Shown here: one piece after another, positions 11,572 to 20,713 of the stretch
How positions within the stretch are numbered: the first letter of the stretch is position 1
Layout of the letters: every line of letters starts with the position of its first letter
NCBI RefSeq assembly: GCF_003096095.1
Contig: NZ_CP015453.1
Location: 2,232,001-2,296,000, forward strand
DNA: 64,000 nucleotides
Reading direction: 5' to 3'
Source: Dietzia psychralcaliphila
GTDB lineage: Bacteria; Actinomycetota; Actinomycetes; Mycobacteriales; Mycobacteriaceae
The notes under the pieces: generated by a model
What the model saw: only the letters and a program-made list of their open reading frames with translations
Databases searched by the model: none
Told to the model about the DNA's origin: nothing
Translations under genes and position numbers: made by a program

Positions 11572-12338
11572 CCACCGGCGGCGTGGAGCCCGACCGGCTC
11601 CACCCCGACATGAGCAAGGCCCGTCTCGCCCTCGCCGGCGGCGGGCCTCTCGTCGTTCTCACGGGTGCCGGTATGAGCGCCGAGAGCGGGGTGCCCACCT
11701 TCCGCGACGCCCAGACGGGGCTGTGGGAACGCTATGATCCCACCGCCCTCGCCACACCGGAGGCCTGGAGCCGTGACCGGGACACCGTATGGGCCTGGTA
11801 CCGCTGGCGCGAGCACCTCGTCGGGGCCGCCGAGCCCAATGCGGGCCACCGCGCGATCGCCCGGGCCGCCGGGGACCGCAGTGTGACGGTGGTGACGCAG
11901 AACGTGGACGACCTCCACGAACGGGCCGGGTCCGACGAGGTCCACCACCTCCACGGCAGCCTCTTCGCCCACCGGTGTGACCGGTGTGGGACGCCGATCG
12001 CGGCGGGGCCCGCGCCGACCGGGCCCGTGGGTCGGCTCGCCCCGCCCGGGTGCCCCCGGTGTGAGGGACGGGCCAGACCGGGAGTGGTCTGGTTCGGGGA
12101 GATGCTCCCGCAACAGCCCTGGGACGCCGCGGTATCCGCGATCTCCGCCGCCTCCGCGGTCCTCGTCGTCGGGACCTCCGGCCTGGTCCATCCCGCCGCG
12201 TCGCTCCCCGGCATCGCCGCCGACAACGGCATCCCGGTGGTCGAGGTCAACCCCGGCCCGTCCGGCCTCGGACGAGAGGCGGCCGTCCACCTCCGGGCCA
12301 CCGCCGGAGAGGCACTCCCGATGCTCCTGGCGCGCTGA
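11568..12338 (+). CDS. NAD-dependent protein deacylase, sirtuin (CobB-like)
   Basis: Removes acyl groups from lysines with NAD. 256 residues with the Rossmann motif GAGMSAESGVPTFRD (residues 34-48), the TQNVDDLHERAG motif, the catalytic histidine in HLHGS, and a zinc site of four cysteines (CDRC and CPRC). The GTG at 11568 overlaps the preceding stop (GTGA), implying coupling with a secreted protein, an odd partnership; an ATG at 11610 (MSKARLALAG) is an alternative start close to the family's usual beginning. Confidence 0.9.
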   Translation: MTTGGVEPDRLHPDMSKARLALAGGGPLVVLTGAGMSAESGVPTFRDAQTGLWERYDPTALATPEAWSRDRDTVWAWYRWREHLVGAAEPNAGHRAIARAAGDRSVTVVTQNVDDLHERAGSDEVHHLHGSLFAHRCDRCGTPIAAGPAPTGPVGRLAPPGCPRCEGRARPGVVWFGEMLPQQPWDAAVSAISAASAVLVVGTSGLVHPAASLPGIAADNGIPVVEVNPGPSGLGREAAVHLRATAGEALPMLLAR

Positions 12339-12406
12339 CCGCGGACCCACCGCGCCGGGGCCGCGTCCGAGGTCACGGATTCGGCGCGGCAGACCGACGG
12401 CCGCGC

Positions 12407-12412
12407 TAGCGT
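12407..12412 (+). promoter_or_regulatory. -10 box for aquaporin gene
   Basis: TAGCGT followed by a leader of about 70 bases that ends in a strong GGAGG ribosome site seven bases before the ATG at 12488. Confidence 0.4.
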
Positions 12413-12487
12413 GTGCGCAGCGAGGACCGCCACCGCGGCGTTCCCGCCTCCCCTGCGCACGGGGAGTACACCACCGGAGGTCAGCTC

Positions 12488-13282
12488 ATGTCCGACTCGT
12501 CTCCCACCACCCCGTCCCCCACCACCCCGTCCGGCACGGCGGTGATCGCAGCCGAGTTGATCGGCACCTTCTGGCTGGTCCTCGGAGGGTGTGGAACGGC
12601 GGTGTTCGCCGCCGTTCAGGTCGCCACCGCCGACACCGGAGACGTCCCCGTGGGCGTCGGTTACCTCGGTGTCTCCCTGGCCTTCGGCCTGACCGTCCTG
12701 ACCGGCGTATACGCGTTCGGCCACATCTCGGGCGGGCACTTCAACCCGGCCGTGACCGTCGGCGCCGCGATCTCCGGCCGCCTCCCCTGGGCCAAGGCCC
12801 CCGTGTACATCGTCAGTCAGGTCGTCGGCGGTCTGCTCGCGGGGGCGCTGATCCTGGTGGTGGCCACCGGCAAGGACGGGTTCGAGGCCACCGGACACAT
12901 GGCCGCGAACGGCTACGGTGCCAATTCACCGGACGGATACGGGTTGGTCTCGGCCCTGATCATCGAGGTCGTCCTGACCGCGATCTTCGTCTGGGTGATC
13001 CTCGGTGCCACGGATCGCCGGGCCCCGGTCGGCTTCGCCCCCGCGGCGATCGGTCTCACACTGACGCTGATCCACCTCATCTCGATCCCGATCACCAACA
13101 CCTCCGTGAACCCGGCCCGCTCGACCGCCGTGGCGTTCTTCAACGGCGACGGCGCCGTCGGCCAGCTGTGGCTCTTCTGGTTGGCCCCGATCCTCGGCGC
13201 CCTGATCGCGGGCTCTCTGTACGGTCCCCTGTTCGGCGAGCGGGTGAAGGTCGAGCGGGTCACGCCGGGCACCGCGGTCTGA
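12488..13282 (+). CDS. aqpZ: Aquaporin Z
   Basis: Water channel of the inner membrane. 264 residues, six transmembrane segments and the two half-helices with NPA boxes: [12 protein letters not shown] near residue 82 and [11 protein letters not shown] near 208; the Arg after the second NPA is present. The ATG at 12488 is decided by GGAGG seven bases upstream. The short hydrophilic N-terminus carries a duplicated SPTTP unit encoded by a 15-base repeat. A strong hairpin terminator follows. Confidence 0.93.
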   Translation: MSDSSPTTPSPTTPSGTAVIAAELIGTFWLVLGGCGTAVFAAVQVATADTGDVPVGVGYLGVSLAFGLTVLTGVYAFGHISGGHFNPAVTVGAAISGRLPWAKAPVYIVSQVVGGLLAGALILVVATGKDGFEATGHMAANGYGANSPDGYGLVSALIIEVVLTAIFVWVILGATDRRAPVGFAPAAIGLTLTLIHLISIPITNTSVNPARSTAVAFFNGDGAVGQLWLFWLAPILGALIAGSLYGPLFGERVKVERVTPGTAV

Positions 13283-13302
13283 CGACCCGGGGTACACGGC
13301 GA

Positions 13303-13333
13303 AGGGCCCGCGGGATCATCTCCCACGGGCCCT
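13303..13333. terminator. Bidirectional hairpin terminator
   Basis: AGGGCCCG at 13303-13310 pairs with CGGGCCCT at 13326-13333; an inner GGGA/TCCC stem closes on loop TCATC, with one C-A mismatch. Lies between the convergent aquaporin and coiled-coil genes. Confidence 0.8.
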
Positions 13334-13356
13334 GCCGTCACTCCGACGTTCCGCGG

Positions 13357-14136
13357 TCAGCGCCTCGGCTCGTCGCGGTGGGTCCGGCCCAACACCTTGT
13401 CCACGATGCCCGGTTCCTCCTGCGGGTGGGCGGCCTGATCGGCGCCCTCCGGGTGACGCCCGGTCTGGTGATCGCCGACGGCTCGATCGCCGACCCCGCG
13501 GTCATCGGTCACTGACCCGCGGTCGCCCGCGGTGGCCGCACCGGTCTCGTGGGTCCCGTGGGTCCCGTGGATACCGTGGGTCTCGTCGGTCCCGACCCCG
13601 GAGCCCTCGTCGGACCTGGAATGCCGACCACCGGCGTCACCGGTCGTGCCCCCTGTCAGTCCCCCGGCGCCGGCAGTGGTGGCACCGCCGGACGAGGCGA
13701 CACCGCCGGTCCCTGCAGCTCCGCCTCGCCCGTCGACGCGGGCGGAGTCATCCGCGGCCCCGCCGCGGTCCCCGGCCGGGCCGGGAGCATCGGCTCGGTG
13801 CTTGGGATCGAGCTTGTCGGCGTGCTGCTCCATACGGCGCACGTCCTGACGCTGCTCGTCGACCACCGAACGGTGCTGGTCGGCCTCCGACCGCAGTCGA
13901 TCGGCCTCGGCCGCCTTCGCCTTGGCCTCCTGCTCGGCGGCACCCGCACGATGTTCCTGTTCACGAGCGACGGAGTGCTGACGTTCCAGCTGCTGCTCCC
14001 GCTCACGGGCGTCCTTGCGCAGTTCTGCGGCCTCGCCGAGCTTCTTTCTGTTGTTGTTCCTGACGGTCAACGCGATAAGCGCGATGATCAAGACCACTGC
14101 GACCACCCCGATGATGATCCAGATGATGGGGTCCAT
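13357..14136 (-). CDS. Membrane-anchored coiled-coil protein with disordered tail
   Basis: 259 residues, no enzyme family recognised. One N-terminal membrane helix (residues 4-25, IIWIIIGVVAVVLIIALIAL), then a charged coiled coil (about 30-110, rich in Glu, Arg, Gln and Ala), then a long Gly/Ala/His/Thr-rich disordered region (115-235) and a basic end (KVLGRTHRDEPRR). The region around residues 185-197 (HGIHGTHGTH) is encoded by a 9-base repeat. The layout suggests a structural or envelope-associated protein facing the cytoplasm. Possible role in cell-wall organisation is guesswork. Confidence 0.7.
   Translation of the reverse strand: MDPIIWIIIGVVAVVLIIALIALTVRNNNRKKLGEAAELRKDAREREQQLERQHSVAREQEHRAGAAEQEAKAKAAEADRLRSEADQHRSVVDEQRQDVRRMEQHADKLDPKHRADAPGPAGDRGGAADDSARVDGRGGAAGTGGVASSGGATTAGAGGLTGGTTGDAGGRHSRSDEGSGVGTDETHGIHGTHGTHETGAATAGDRGSVTDDRGVGDRAVGDHQTGRHPEGADQAAHPQEEPGIVDKVLGRTHRDEPRR
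13549..13584. repeat. 9-base in-frame tandem repeat, four copies
   Basis: GTGGGTCCC, twice exact and twice with changes, encoding the His-Gly-Thr repeat of the coiled-coil membrane protein on the minus strand. Confidence 0.8.
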
Positions 14137-14274
14137 AACTGCCTCCGATTTCAGGGGTCACATCTCATCGGAAACGTAACCCCCCTCCAGACCACCTGCC
14201 ACCGGTCGGCGCGCGGCCACCGCCCGCGCGGACGCCGCGAGCGTGGCGATCGGGGGCCCGTCGTGGACCTCGTC

Positions 14275-15567
14275 CTAGTGGGCGCTCCGCGGCAACAGGC
14301 CGGCCTCGCGGGCCTCGCGACTCAGCCGTTCACGGTGATCCGGATGGGCGATCGTGATGAGCGCGGCAGCCCGGTCGGACACCGACCGGCCCCTGAGCGT
14401 GGCGATCCCGTACTCGGTGACGACGCTCTCGATGATGTTCTTGTGGGTGGTGACCGGACTTCCGGGCGTCAGCGAGAGCGTGATGCGACTGATGCCCCGG
14501 GAGGTCTGGGACGGCGTGACGATGAATCCGTGGCCACCGGGAGAGAACCTGCAGCCCCTCGCGAAGTCCGCCTGGCCACCGGCCCCGGACCAGTACCGCC
14601 CCCCGATCGTCTCCGACGCCGCCTGCCCGTAGAGGTCGACCTCGCTCGTGGCGTTGATCGAGTGGAGGTTGTGCTCCTGTCCGATCACCCGCGGATCGTT
14701 GACGATGTCCACCGGGAGCATGGCGACCGACGGGTTGTTGTGCAGCCAGTCCATGAGCTTCTGCGACCCCACCGCGAAGGTGGTGACGTGCTTGAACGGC
14801 CTGCCGGTCTTCCGCGAACCGTCGATGACGCCGGCGTCGACGAGGTCCATCACCCCGTCCGACAGTGCCTCGGTGTGGATCCCCAGGTTCTCGTGCCCGG
14901 TCAGCCGCGACAGGACCGCGTTGGGTAGTTTGCCGACGCCCAGTTGCAGGCAGGCGCCGTCCGGCACCCGCTCGGCGATGACGTCCGCGATCGCGTTCTC
15001 GATATCTCCGGGCACCGGGGGCTCGATGGTGATCATCGGGACGTCGTTGCGCGTCACGCCCACGACCTGGGAGATGTGGATGTGGTTGCGGCCGAAGGTC
15101 CGCGGCATGTTGGCGTTGACCTCGACGAAGAACGGCACCTGCCCGATGAAGGACGCCACGTAGTCGGCGTTGGTGCCCATGGAGAAGAACCCGTGCTCGT
15201 CGATCTCGGAGACCGTGGTGACGGCGAGACCGGGTGGGGTGAACTCACGAAGGGTCGCCGGGACCTGCGCGAAGTCCACCGGGACGAGGTCGCACCTGCC
15301 CTCGTGGAAGTTCTTCCGCGAACCGGGGCCGAGGAAGTAGTCCACGTGGCGGAGCCTGCCCGGGTAGGCGCCCTCCATGAACGGCAGCGACTCCCAGGGA
15401 TCCATGTGGTGGATCGTGACGCCGGTGAACCCCTCGGCGCCCGCGTCCAGTGCACGCAGCAGCGCCGGGGGCGCGGCGTTCTGGATAGGCGAGACGATGT
15501 GCATCCCCGGGGTGACGTGATCGAGTACCGCCTCGGCGGGTAGCTCCTCGTAGTGGATGTCCTTCAT
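14275..15567 (-). CDS. Acetyl-CoA hydrolase/CoA-transferase family protein
   Basis: 430 residues of the acetyl-CoA hydrolase/4-hydroxybutyrate or succinyl-CoA transferase family, which moves CoA between short acyl groups through a glutamyl-CoA intermediate. The catalytic Glu lies in GIHTEALSDG (near residue 247) and the glycine-rich oxyanion region near GGQADFARG. The ATG at 15567 (MKDIHYEEL) has GGAGAG about 9 bases upstream; the longer frame upstream is non-coding. The exact acids cannot be read from sequence. The oxidoreductase at 15623 is just upstream and may share its message. Confidence 0.85.
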   Translation of the reverse strand: MKDIHYEELPAEAVLDHVTPGMHIVSPIQNAAPPALLRALDAGAEGFTGVTIHHMDPWESLPFMEGAYPGRLRHVDYFLGPGSRKNFHEGRCDLVPVDFAQVPATLREFTPPGLAVTTVSEIDEHGFFSMGTNADYVASFIGQVPFFVEVNANMPRTFGRNHIHISQVVGVTRNDVPMITIEPPVPGDIENAIADVIAERVPDGACLQLGVGKLPNAVLSRLTGHENLGIHTEALSDGVMDLVDAGVIDGSRKTGRPFKHVTTFAVGSQKLMDWLHNNPSVAMLPVDIVNDPRVIGQEHNLHSINATSEVDLYGQAASETIGGRYWSGAGGQADFARGCRFSPGGHGFIVTPSQTSRGISRITLSLTPGSPVTTHKNIIESVVTEYGIATLRGRSVSDRAAALITIAHPDHRERLSREAREAGLLPRSAH

Positions 15568-15622
15568 CGCGGTCGCTCTCCAGTGGTCGGGGATGGTGCG
15601 GGATCTCCGCCGGGCAGGCGGG

Positions 15623-16609
15623 TCACGACAGGGCCGGGATGACCTCACGCTCGAAGAGCTCGAGTCCCGAGGTGTCGGTGGCGATCTCGGGGAAGTAGAA
15701 GACGCCGTACGTCATCCCCAGGCCCTCGAGGCCGCGGAGCTTCTCCACGATCTGCTCGGGCGTACCCACCGCGGGCAGGTCCCGGTACGCGCCGAGCTGC
15801 CGCTCCGCCTCGTCGGCCCCGACGTGGCGGGCCATCCTGTCGCGGAGGAAAGCCAGCCTGTCGGTCACGTCCTTCTCCGTCTCCCCCACCGCCACGTTGT
15901 AGTTGGCGGTGCGGGTGATCTCGGACGGGTCCCGGCCCACGTCGGCGCAGTGCCCCAGGAGGACCTCCGATTTGTGGGCGAACCCCTCGGGGCTGCCGTC
16001 GAAGTTGGTGTAGTCGGCGTGGCGGGCGGCGATCCTGAGGGTCTTGCGTTCCCCGCCGCCGGCGATCCACATCGGGATGCCGCCGTCCTGCAGTGGGCGG
16101 GGCTGCACGATGGCGCCGTCGATCCGGAAGTGCTCGCCGTCGAGCGACACGATGCCGTCGGCCCACGCCTCCAGCATGATTCGCACCCCTTCGTCGAGCA
16201 TCGCGATCCGCTCACCGGCGGAGGGGAACCCGTAACCGTAGGCCCGCCACTCGTGCTCGTACCAGCCGGCGCCGATCCCCATCTCGACACGTCCGCCGGA
16301 GATGTGGTCGACGGTCGAGGCCATCTTCGCCAGCAGTGCGGGGTTCCGGTATCCCAGGCACGTACACATCTGGCCCAGACGGACGCGGGAGGTCACCGCG
16401 CCGAGGGCGGACATCAGACTCCACGCCTCGTGCGTGGCTTCCCCGGTGGTCAGTGGGGCGGTGTGCATGTGGTCGTACACCCACAGCGACTCCCACCGGC
16501 CCGCGTCGGCGCGGGTGGCCAGGTCGGAGATGACCGACCAGTGGTGGGCGGGAGGGACGTCGACCAGATCGAGTCGCCATCCCTGGGGCAGGAAGAGTCC
16601 GAAGCGCAT
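15623..16609 (-). CDS. LLM-class F420-dependent oxidoreductase
   Basis: 328-residue luciferase-like TIM barrel of the kind that uses F420 rather than FMN in actinobacteria. Features: MRFGLFLPQGW opening, HISGGRVEMGIGAGWYEHEWRAYG (the F420-type GRxxLGxGAGW variant), and PMWIAGGGERKTLRIAA. Substrate unknown. The FO synthase in the same window indicates that F420 can be made. Likely co-transcribed with the downstream CoA transferase (56 bases apart). Confidence 0.85.
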   Translation of the reverse strand: MRFGLFLPQGWRLDLVDVPPAHHWSVISDLATRADAGRWESLWVYDHMHTAPLTTGEATHEAWSLMSALGAVTSRVRLGQMCTCLGYRNPALLAKMASTVDHISGGRVEMGIGAGWYEHEWRAYGYGFPSAGERIAMLDEGVRIMLEAWADGIVSLDGEHFRIDGAIVQPRPLQDGGIPMWIAGGGERKTLRIAARHADYTNFDGSPEGFAHKSEVLLGHCADVGRDPSEITRTANYNVAVGETEKDVTDRLAFLRDRMARHVGADEAERQLGAYRDLPAVGTPEQIVEKLRGLEGLGMTYGVFYFPEIATDTSGLELFEREVIPALS

Positions 16610-16713
16610 GACCCGACACTAGCGCCGGCGGGCACCGTGGGAGAGCCTGTCACCTGCTGCCGGAGAGCCCGGGGTCCTCGGGCGACCACCGCGCGGGTCC
16701 GTTCCGTACCGGG

Positions 16714-17595
16714 TCAGGCGGTGGAGAGGACCGCGCTACGGTCCTCGGACTCGTCCTCGCCGTCGAAGTACAGCGCCACGTATCGACCCGCGACCTCGGC
16801 GACCTGCATGTCCATGTCATACACCAGCCGCAGGACCTCGGTGCGCATGATCTGCGCCGGGGTGCCGTCGGCCACGATCACACCGTCCTTCATGGCGATG
16901 ATCCGGTCGGAATAGGCGGCGGCGATGTTGATGTCGTGGATCACCAGCACGATGGTCTTGTTCCGCTCCGCGGCGGTCCTGCGCAACAACCGCATGATCG
17001 AGGTGGCGTGGCGCAGATCGAGGTTGTTGAGCGGCTCGTCGAGCAGGACGTAGTCCGTGTCCTGCGCGAGGACCATGGCGATGTGCGCGCGCTGGCGCTG
17101 ACCGCCGGAGAGCTCATCCAGGTACCTGTCGGCGAAACCCTCCAGTTCCATCGCCGTCAGGGCGTACTCGACGTGCTCGGCGTCCCCCGGGGTGGGCCGC
17201 CCCCCGTTGTGCGGGAACCTGCCGAAGGCCACGAGCTCGCGGACCGTGAGGCGGATGGACACCGCGTTCTCCTGACGCAGAACCGCGAGACGCCGGGCCA
17301 GCTCACGCCCACCGTTGGCGGACACGTCGACCCCGTCGACGAGGACGTGTCCCGACTCGGCGTCCTGGAGCCGGCTCATGACCCCCAGCAACGTCGACTT
17401 CCCGGCGCCGTTGGGACCGATCAGCGAGGTGACGCCGCCCTGGGCGAAGCACGCCGTGACGTCGTGGAGGACCTGCGTGTCCCCGTATGACGAACACACC
17501 GCGCTGGCCTCGATACCGCACTCGGTCGACCCCTCCGTAGACCACCGGGGCGCACTGGCTCGGTCGCCACGGCGGCGGAACGGGAGAAGGGACAT
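16714..17595 (-). CDS. Iron-siderophore ABC transporter ATPase (YclP-like)
   Basis: 293 residues. Walker A GPNGAGKST near residue 61, LSGGQRQR signature near 164, Walker B DYVLLDEPLNNLDL. Segments such as LTVRELVAFGRFP and the AQDTDYVLLDEPLNNLD run closely resemble YclP, the ATPase of the Bacillus petrobactin importer YclNOPQ. It energises import through the two permeases encoded upstream. The first 25 residues are a divergent extension (LLPFRRRGDRASAPRW). Last gene of the iron operon. Confidence 0.9.
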   Translation of the reverse strand: MSLLPFRRRGDRASAPRWSTEGSTECGIEASAVCSSYGDTQVLHDVTACFAQGGVTSLIGPNGAGKSTLLGVMSRLQDAESGHVLVDGVDVSANGGRELARRLAVLRQENAVSIRLTVRELVAFGRFPHNGGRPTPGDAEHVEYALTAMELEGFADRYLDELSGGQRQRAHIAMVLAQDTDYVLLDEPLNNLDLRHATSIMRLLRRTAAERNKTIVLVIHDINIAAAYSDRIIAMKDGVIVADGTPAQIMRTEVLRLVYDMDMQVAEVAGRYVALYFDGEDESEDRSAVLSTA

Positions 17596-17610
17596 GATGT
17601 GCCTCTTTCG

Positions 17611-18660
17611 TCAGCGTGCGCGGTTGGTCAGGAGCAGGAACAAGAACAGCAGGCCACCGACGAACTCGATGACGATGCTCAGCGCCGACTCCACGCCGAG
17701 GGCGCCGAGCACCATCTCCCCACCGGCCAGGGCGATCACGCCGAGGAGCGAGGCGACGGGCAGGGTGAAGCGGTGGAGGGTGGTTCCCAGGAGGGCATAG
17801 GCGGCGTTCGCGACGATGAGCCCGAAGAACATCACCGGGCCGATCAGGGCCGTGGAGGCGGAGACCAGGAAGGAGACCACCACGAGGACCACGATCGTCA
17901 CCCGGCGGTGGTTCACGCCCAGGGCGACCGCCGGGTCACGGCCCAGCAGCATCACGTCCAGCCTGCGACCGAGCGCCGCGACCACGACCAGACCGGCGGC
18001 CACGATGAGTCCGCACGCGACGAGGACGTCCAGTTGAACTCCGCGGAAGCTGGCGAACATGGCGTCCTGGACCTGGAGGTAGGCGGCCGGGTCGAGGAGT
18101 CGCTGGAAGAACGAGGAGATCGACCGGAAGAACACCCCGAACACCACGCCGACCAGCAGCAGCAGGTGGATGTCGGTCCGGCGTCCACCGAGCAGCCAGA
18201 GGTAGAGCGCGGTCGAGGCCACCACCATGAGCGCGGTCTGCCCCAGGAATCCGGAGAGGCCGCCGCTGATCAGGCCGCCGGCGATCGCCTCGGGTCGCGG
18301 GACCATGAAGAACACGAACATCGTCTGGATGAGCAGATACAGCGAGTCGAAGCCCATGAGCGCCGGGGTGAGGATCCGGTTCCCGGTGACGGTCTGGAAC
18401 AACACCGTCGACACGCCCACGGCCATGGCCACCAGGACGATCGCCACGGCATGGCGGGTCAACCGGTCCAGCGAGTAGTGCCACGCCCTGGAACCGACGG
18501 TCTCCGGGAGGCCCGTCAGGACCAGTGCGGCCAGCGTCGCGACCGCCACGGCAGCGCACACGATCGCCACCAGCCGGCGGCGTCTGCGGTCGGACTCCGC
18601 CCGGGTCCGGATGCCCGAGAACCTGTCCGGCGGGGTGACGAGAATCGAGGCCTCAGCCAT
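17611..18660 (-). CDS. Iron-siderophore ABC permease 2 (FecCD family, YclO-like)
   Basis: 349 residues, FecCD-type permease with about nine hydrophobic helices (for example LVAIVCAAVAVATLAALVL near the start) and the LLLLVGVVFGVFFRS region. The N-terminus is extended by about 30 polar residues. The start overlaps the end of the first permease gene by eight bases. Forms the membrane channel together with permease 1. Confidence 0.9.
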   Translation of the reverse strand: MAEASILVTPPDRFSGIRTRAESDRRRRRLVAIVCAAVAVATLAALVLTGLPETVGSRAWHYSLDRLTRHAVAIVLVAMAVGVSTVLFQTVTGNRILTPALMGFDSLYLLIQTMFVFFMVPRPEAIAGGLISGGLSGFLGQTALMVVASTALYLWLLGGRRTDIHLLLLVGVVFGVFFRSISSFFQRLLDPAAYLQVQDAMFASFRGVQLDVLVACGLIVAAGLVVVAALGRRLDVMLLGRDPAVALGVNHRRVTIVVLVVVSFLVSASTALIGPVMFFGLIVANAAYALLGTTLHRFTLPVASLLGVIALAGGEMVLGALGVESALSIVIEFVGGLLFLFLLLTNRAR

Positions 18661-19675
18661 TGCGCACCCCCCGGAGCATCATCGCCAGGAACACCGCCCC
18701 GCCGATGATCCCCACCAGGGTTCCCACGGGGATCTCCCCCGCGCCGGCGGATCCGCCGGCGAGGAGTCCCGGCAGAGACCGTCCGACCATGTCGCAGACG
18801 AGTACGGTGACCGCACCCAGGAGAGCCACGAGCGGGAGACCGCGTCGCGCGTCGTCGCCGACGAGCCTGGAGACGACGTTGGGAACCACGAGTCCGAGCA
18901 GCGGGAGGGCACCCACGGTGACGACGACGACGGCCGCGACGGCGGCCACGATGGACATGCCCAGTGCGACGACCGTGCGGTGATCCAGACCGAGACCGGT
19001 GGCCACGTCCTCCCCCAACCCGGCCACGGTGAACCTGTCCGCCGTGACGTAGGCGAGTACTCCCAGGACGGCGACCAACCAGAGCAGTTCGTACCGCCCG
19101 GCGAGGACCGCGGAGAAGTCGGCGAGCATCCAGGCGTTGAGCATCTGCAGCAGGTCGCGGGACAGGGCGAGGAATGCCGCCACGGCCCCCACGACGGACC
19201 CGAGCATGATCCCGATGAGCGGCACGATGAAGGAGTCGGAGACCGCGACCCGCCGGATGCACGCGAGGAACAGCGCGGTGCCGGCGAGGGCGAACACCAT
19301 GGCGACGATCATCTTGATGACGATCGGCGCGCCCGGCGCGAGGATCGCCACCACGACGAGGCCCAGTCCGGCGGACTCGACCGTTCCGGCCGTCGAGGGC
19401 TCGACGAAGCGGTTCCGGGTCAGCAACTGCATCAACAGACCCGCGATCGCCAGGGAGGCCCCGGCGAGCGCCGCCGCCGCGGTCCGGGGCAGGCGGGCCT
19501 CGACCAGGTAGACGCGGTGTGCCTCGGAGAGGCCACCGGTCAGTACATCCCACACCGTGATGTCGGCCGCTCCGACGAAGACGCTGGCGAACAGCGCCAC
19601 CACGAGTGCGGCCACGCCGAGAGCCGGCCACGGCATGCGCTGCCGTGGCCGGCTCTCCAACACGGTGGTGGTCAC
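18653..19675 (-). CDS. Iron-siderophore ABC permease 1 (FecCD family, YclN-like)
   Basis: 340 residues, FecCD permease. Opens with a short basic cytoplasmic tail and helix ALGVAALVVALFASVFVGA; contains the family motifs RLPRTAAAALAGASLAIAG and PLLGLVVPNVVSRLVGDD, the ATPase-docking region. Lies 19 bases after the binding-protein gene and overlaps permease 2. Confidence 0.9.
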   Translation of the reverse strand: MTTTVLESRPRQRMPWPALGVAALVVALFASVFVGAADITVWDVLTGGLSEAHRVYLVEARLPRTAAAALAGASLAIAGLLMQLLTRNRFVEPSTAGTVESAGLGLVVVAILAPGAPIVIKMIVAMVFALAGTALFLACIRRVAVSDSFIVPLIGIMLGSVVGAVAAFLALSRDLLQMLNAWMLADFSAVLAGRYELLWLVAVLGVLAYVTADRFTVAGLGEDVATGLGLDHRTVVALGMSIVAAVAAVVVVTVGALPLLGLVVPNVVSRLVGDDARRGLPLVALLGAVTVLVCDMVGRSLPGLLAGGSAGAGEIPVGTLVGIIGGAVFLAMMLRGVRNG

Positions 19676-19694
19676 GACCGGATATCTCCGGGCG

Positions 19695-20606
19695 TCAGGA
19701 GACGGCCGAGTCGATCTCGGCGATCATCGCGTCCAGGACACCGAGGCCGCCACCGACGAGGTACCAGTTCTGCCCGTCGAGCATGTGGACATTGTCATTG
19801 GCCGCGGCAGCGGTCCGGTTGAACAGGGGGTTGTCCAGAAGCGCGGAGGCCGCCTCGCCCTCGGCTCCGATCGCCGCGTCACGGTCGATCACGAACACGT
19901 GCTCGGGGTCGAGCTCGGCGATCTGCTCCCAGCTCAGCGGTGCACCGTGCCTGCCCTCGGCGGCGACGTCGCCGGCGGACTCCATCCCGAGCTCGTTGAA
20001 GATGATGTCGAAACGGGTCCCGGGGCCGTAGGCGGTGACCTTGCCTCCCGAGGTCATCAGCACCAGTGCCGTCCCGGCGTTCTCGGCCTTGGCGCGGGTC
20101 TCGGCCACCTTCTCGTCGATCTCGTCGAGCTGCTCCGCCGCCTCGTCCTGGACGCCGAACAGCGCGGCGATCTCCTCCACCTTGGCGCGGTTGGAGGCGA
20201 CCGTGTCGGAGGTGTCCGGATCACCCGCGATCACCTGGTCGGAGATCTTGGCGAACTCGGGCTCCATCGCCTCGGTACGGGCACCGAACAGGATGAGGTC
20301 GGGGCCGAGCTCGGCGATGACGTCCATCTTCGGCTCCTTGAGGCTGCCGACGTCGGCATACTCGTCGCTCGCATAGGTGTCGAGCGCATCCGGGAACACC
20401 CCGGTCTTGGGCAGGCCCACCACACGGTCCTCGAGATCCAGCTCGTCGAGGGTGTCGGCGGCCGCATGGCTGGTGAGGACAACCCGGGTGGGGCCTTCAC
20501 CCTCGGCGCCACCGGACTGCGCGTCCGAGCTGCCGCAGGCCGTGAGCGCACCGCCGGTCAGAGCAAGGGCGGCGGCCGCGGCGACGATCTTGGGGAATCG
20601 GTTCAC
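19695..20606 (-). CDS. Siderophore-binding lipoprotein (YclQ/CeuE-like)
   Basis: 303 residues. Lipoprotein signal peptide with lipobox LTAC at residues 21-24, then a periplasmic-binding-protein fold with one helix backbone (TroA/FepB class). The stretches VGLPKTGVFPDALDTYASD and ADVGSLKEPKMDVIAELGPD resemble catecholate/petrobactin binders such as YclQ and CeuE. GTG start at 20606 with GGAGAG upstream. First gene of the operon, directly behind an IdeR/DtxR-like box, so expression is expected to rise when iron is scarce. No siderophore synthesis genes are nearby, so it probably imports a siderophore made elsewhere or by other organisms. Confidence 0.9.
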   Translation of the reverse strand: MNRFPKIVAAAAALALTGGALTACGSSDAQSGGAEGEGPTRVVLTSHAAADTLDELDLEDRVVGLPKTGVFPDALDTYASDEYADVGSLKEPKMDVIAELGPDLILFGARTEAMEPEFAKISDQVIAGDPDTSDTVASNRAKVEEIAALFGVQDEAAEQLDEIDEKVAETRAKAENAGTALVLMTSGGKVTAYGPGTRFDIIFNELGMESAGDVAAEGRHGAPLSWEQIAELDPEHVFVIDRDAAIGAEGEAASALLDNPLFNRTAAAANDNVHMLDGQNWYLVGGGLGVLDAMIAEIDSAVS

Positions 20607-20638
20607 TGTCTCTCCAGGGGCTGAATCAGTAGTAATCA

Positions 20639-20657
20639 GTAGGTAAGGCTCACCTTA
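20639..20657 (-). promoter_or_regulatory. IdeR/DtxR-like iron box
   Basis: Minus strand TAAGGTGAGCCTTACCTAC matches the 19-base DtxR/IdeR consensus at 15 positions. It lies 33-51 bases upstream of the binding-lipoprotein start, in the promoter region of the siderophore-import operon. A TTAAGG -35 like element overlaps it. Confidence 0.75.
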
Positions 20658-20684
20658 ACCACCCTGGGGGCGTCAGGGCAAAAC

Positions 20685-20703
20685 TAAGGTGTGGCTTGCC
20701 TCA
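20685..20703. promoter_or_regulatory. Weak second iron-box-like site
   Basis: TAAGGTGTGGCTTGCCTCA matches the same consensus at about 12 of 19 positions, 27 bases further upstream of the first box. May be a degenerate second operator. Confidence 0.3.
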
Positions 20704-20713
20704 GGACCTTTGA

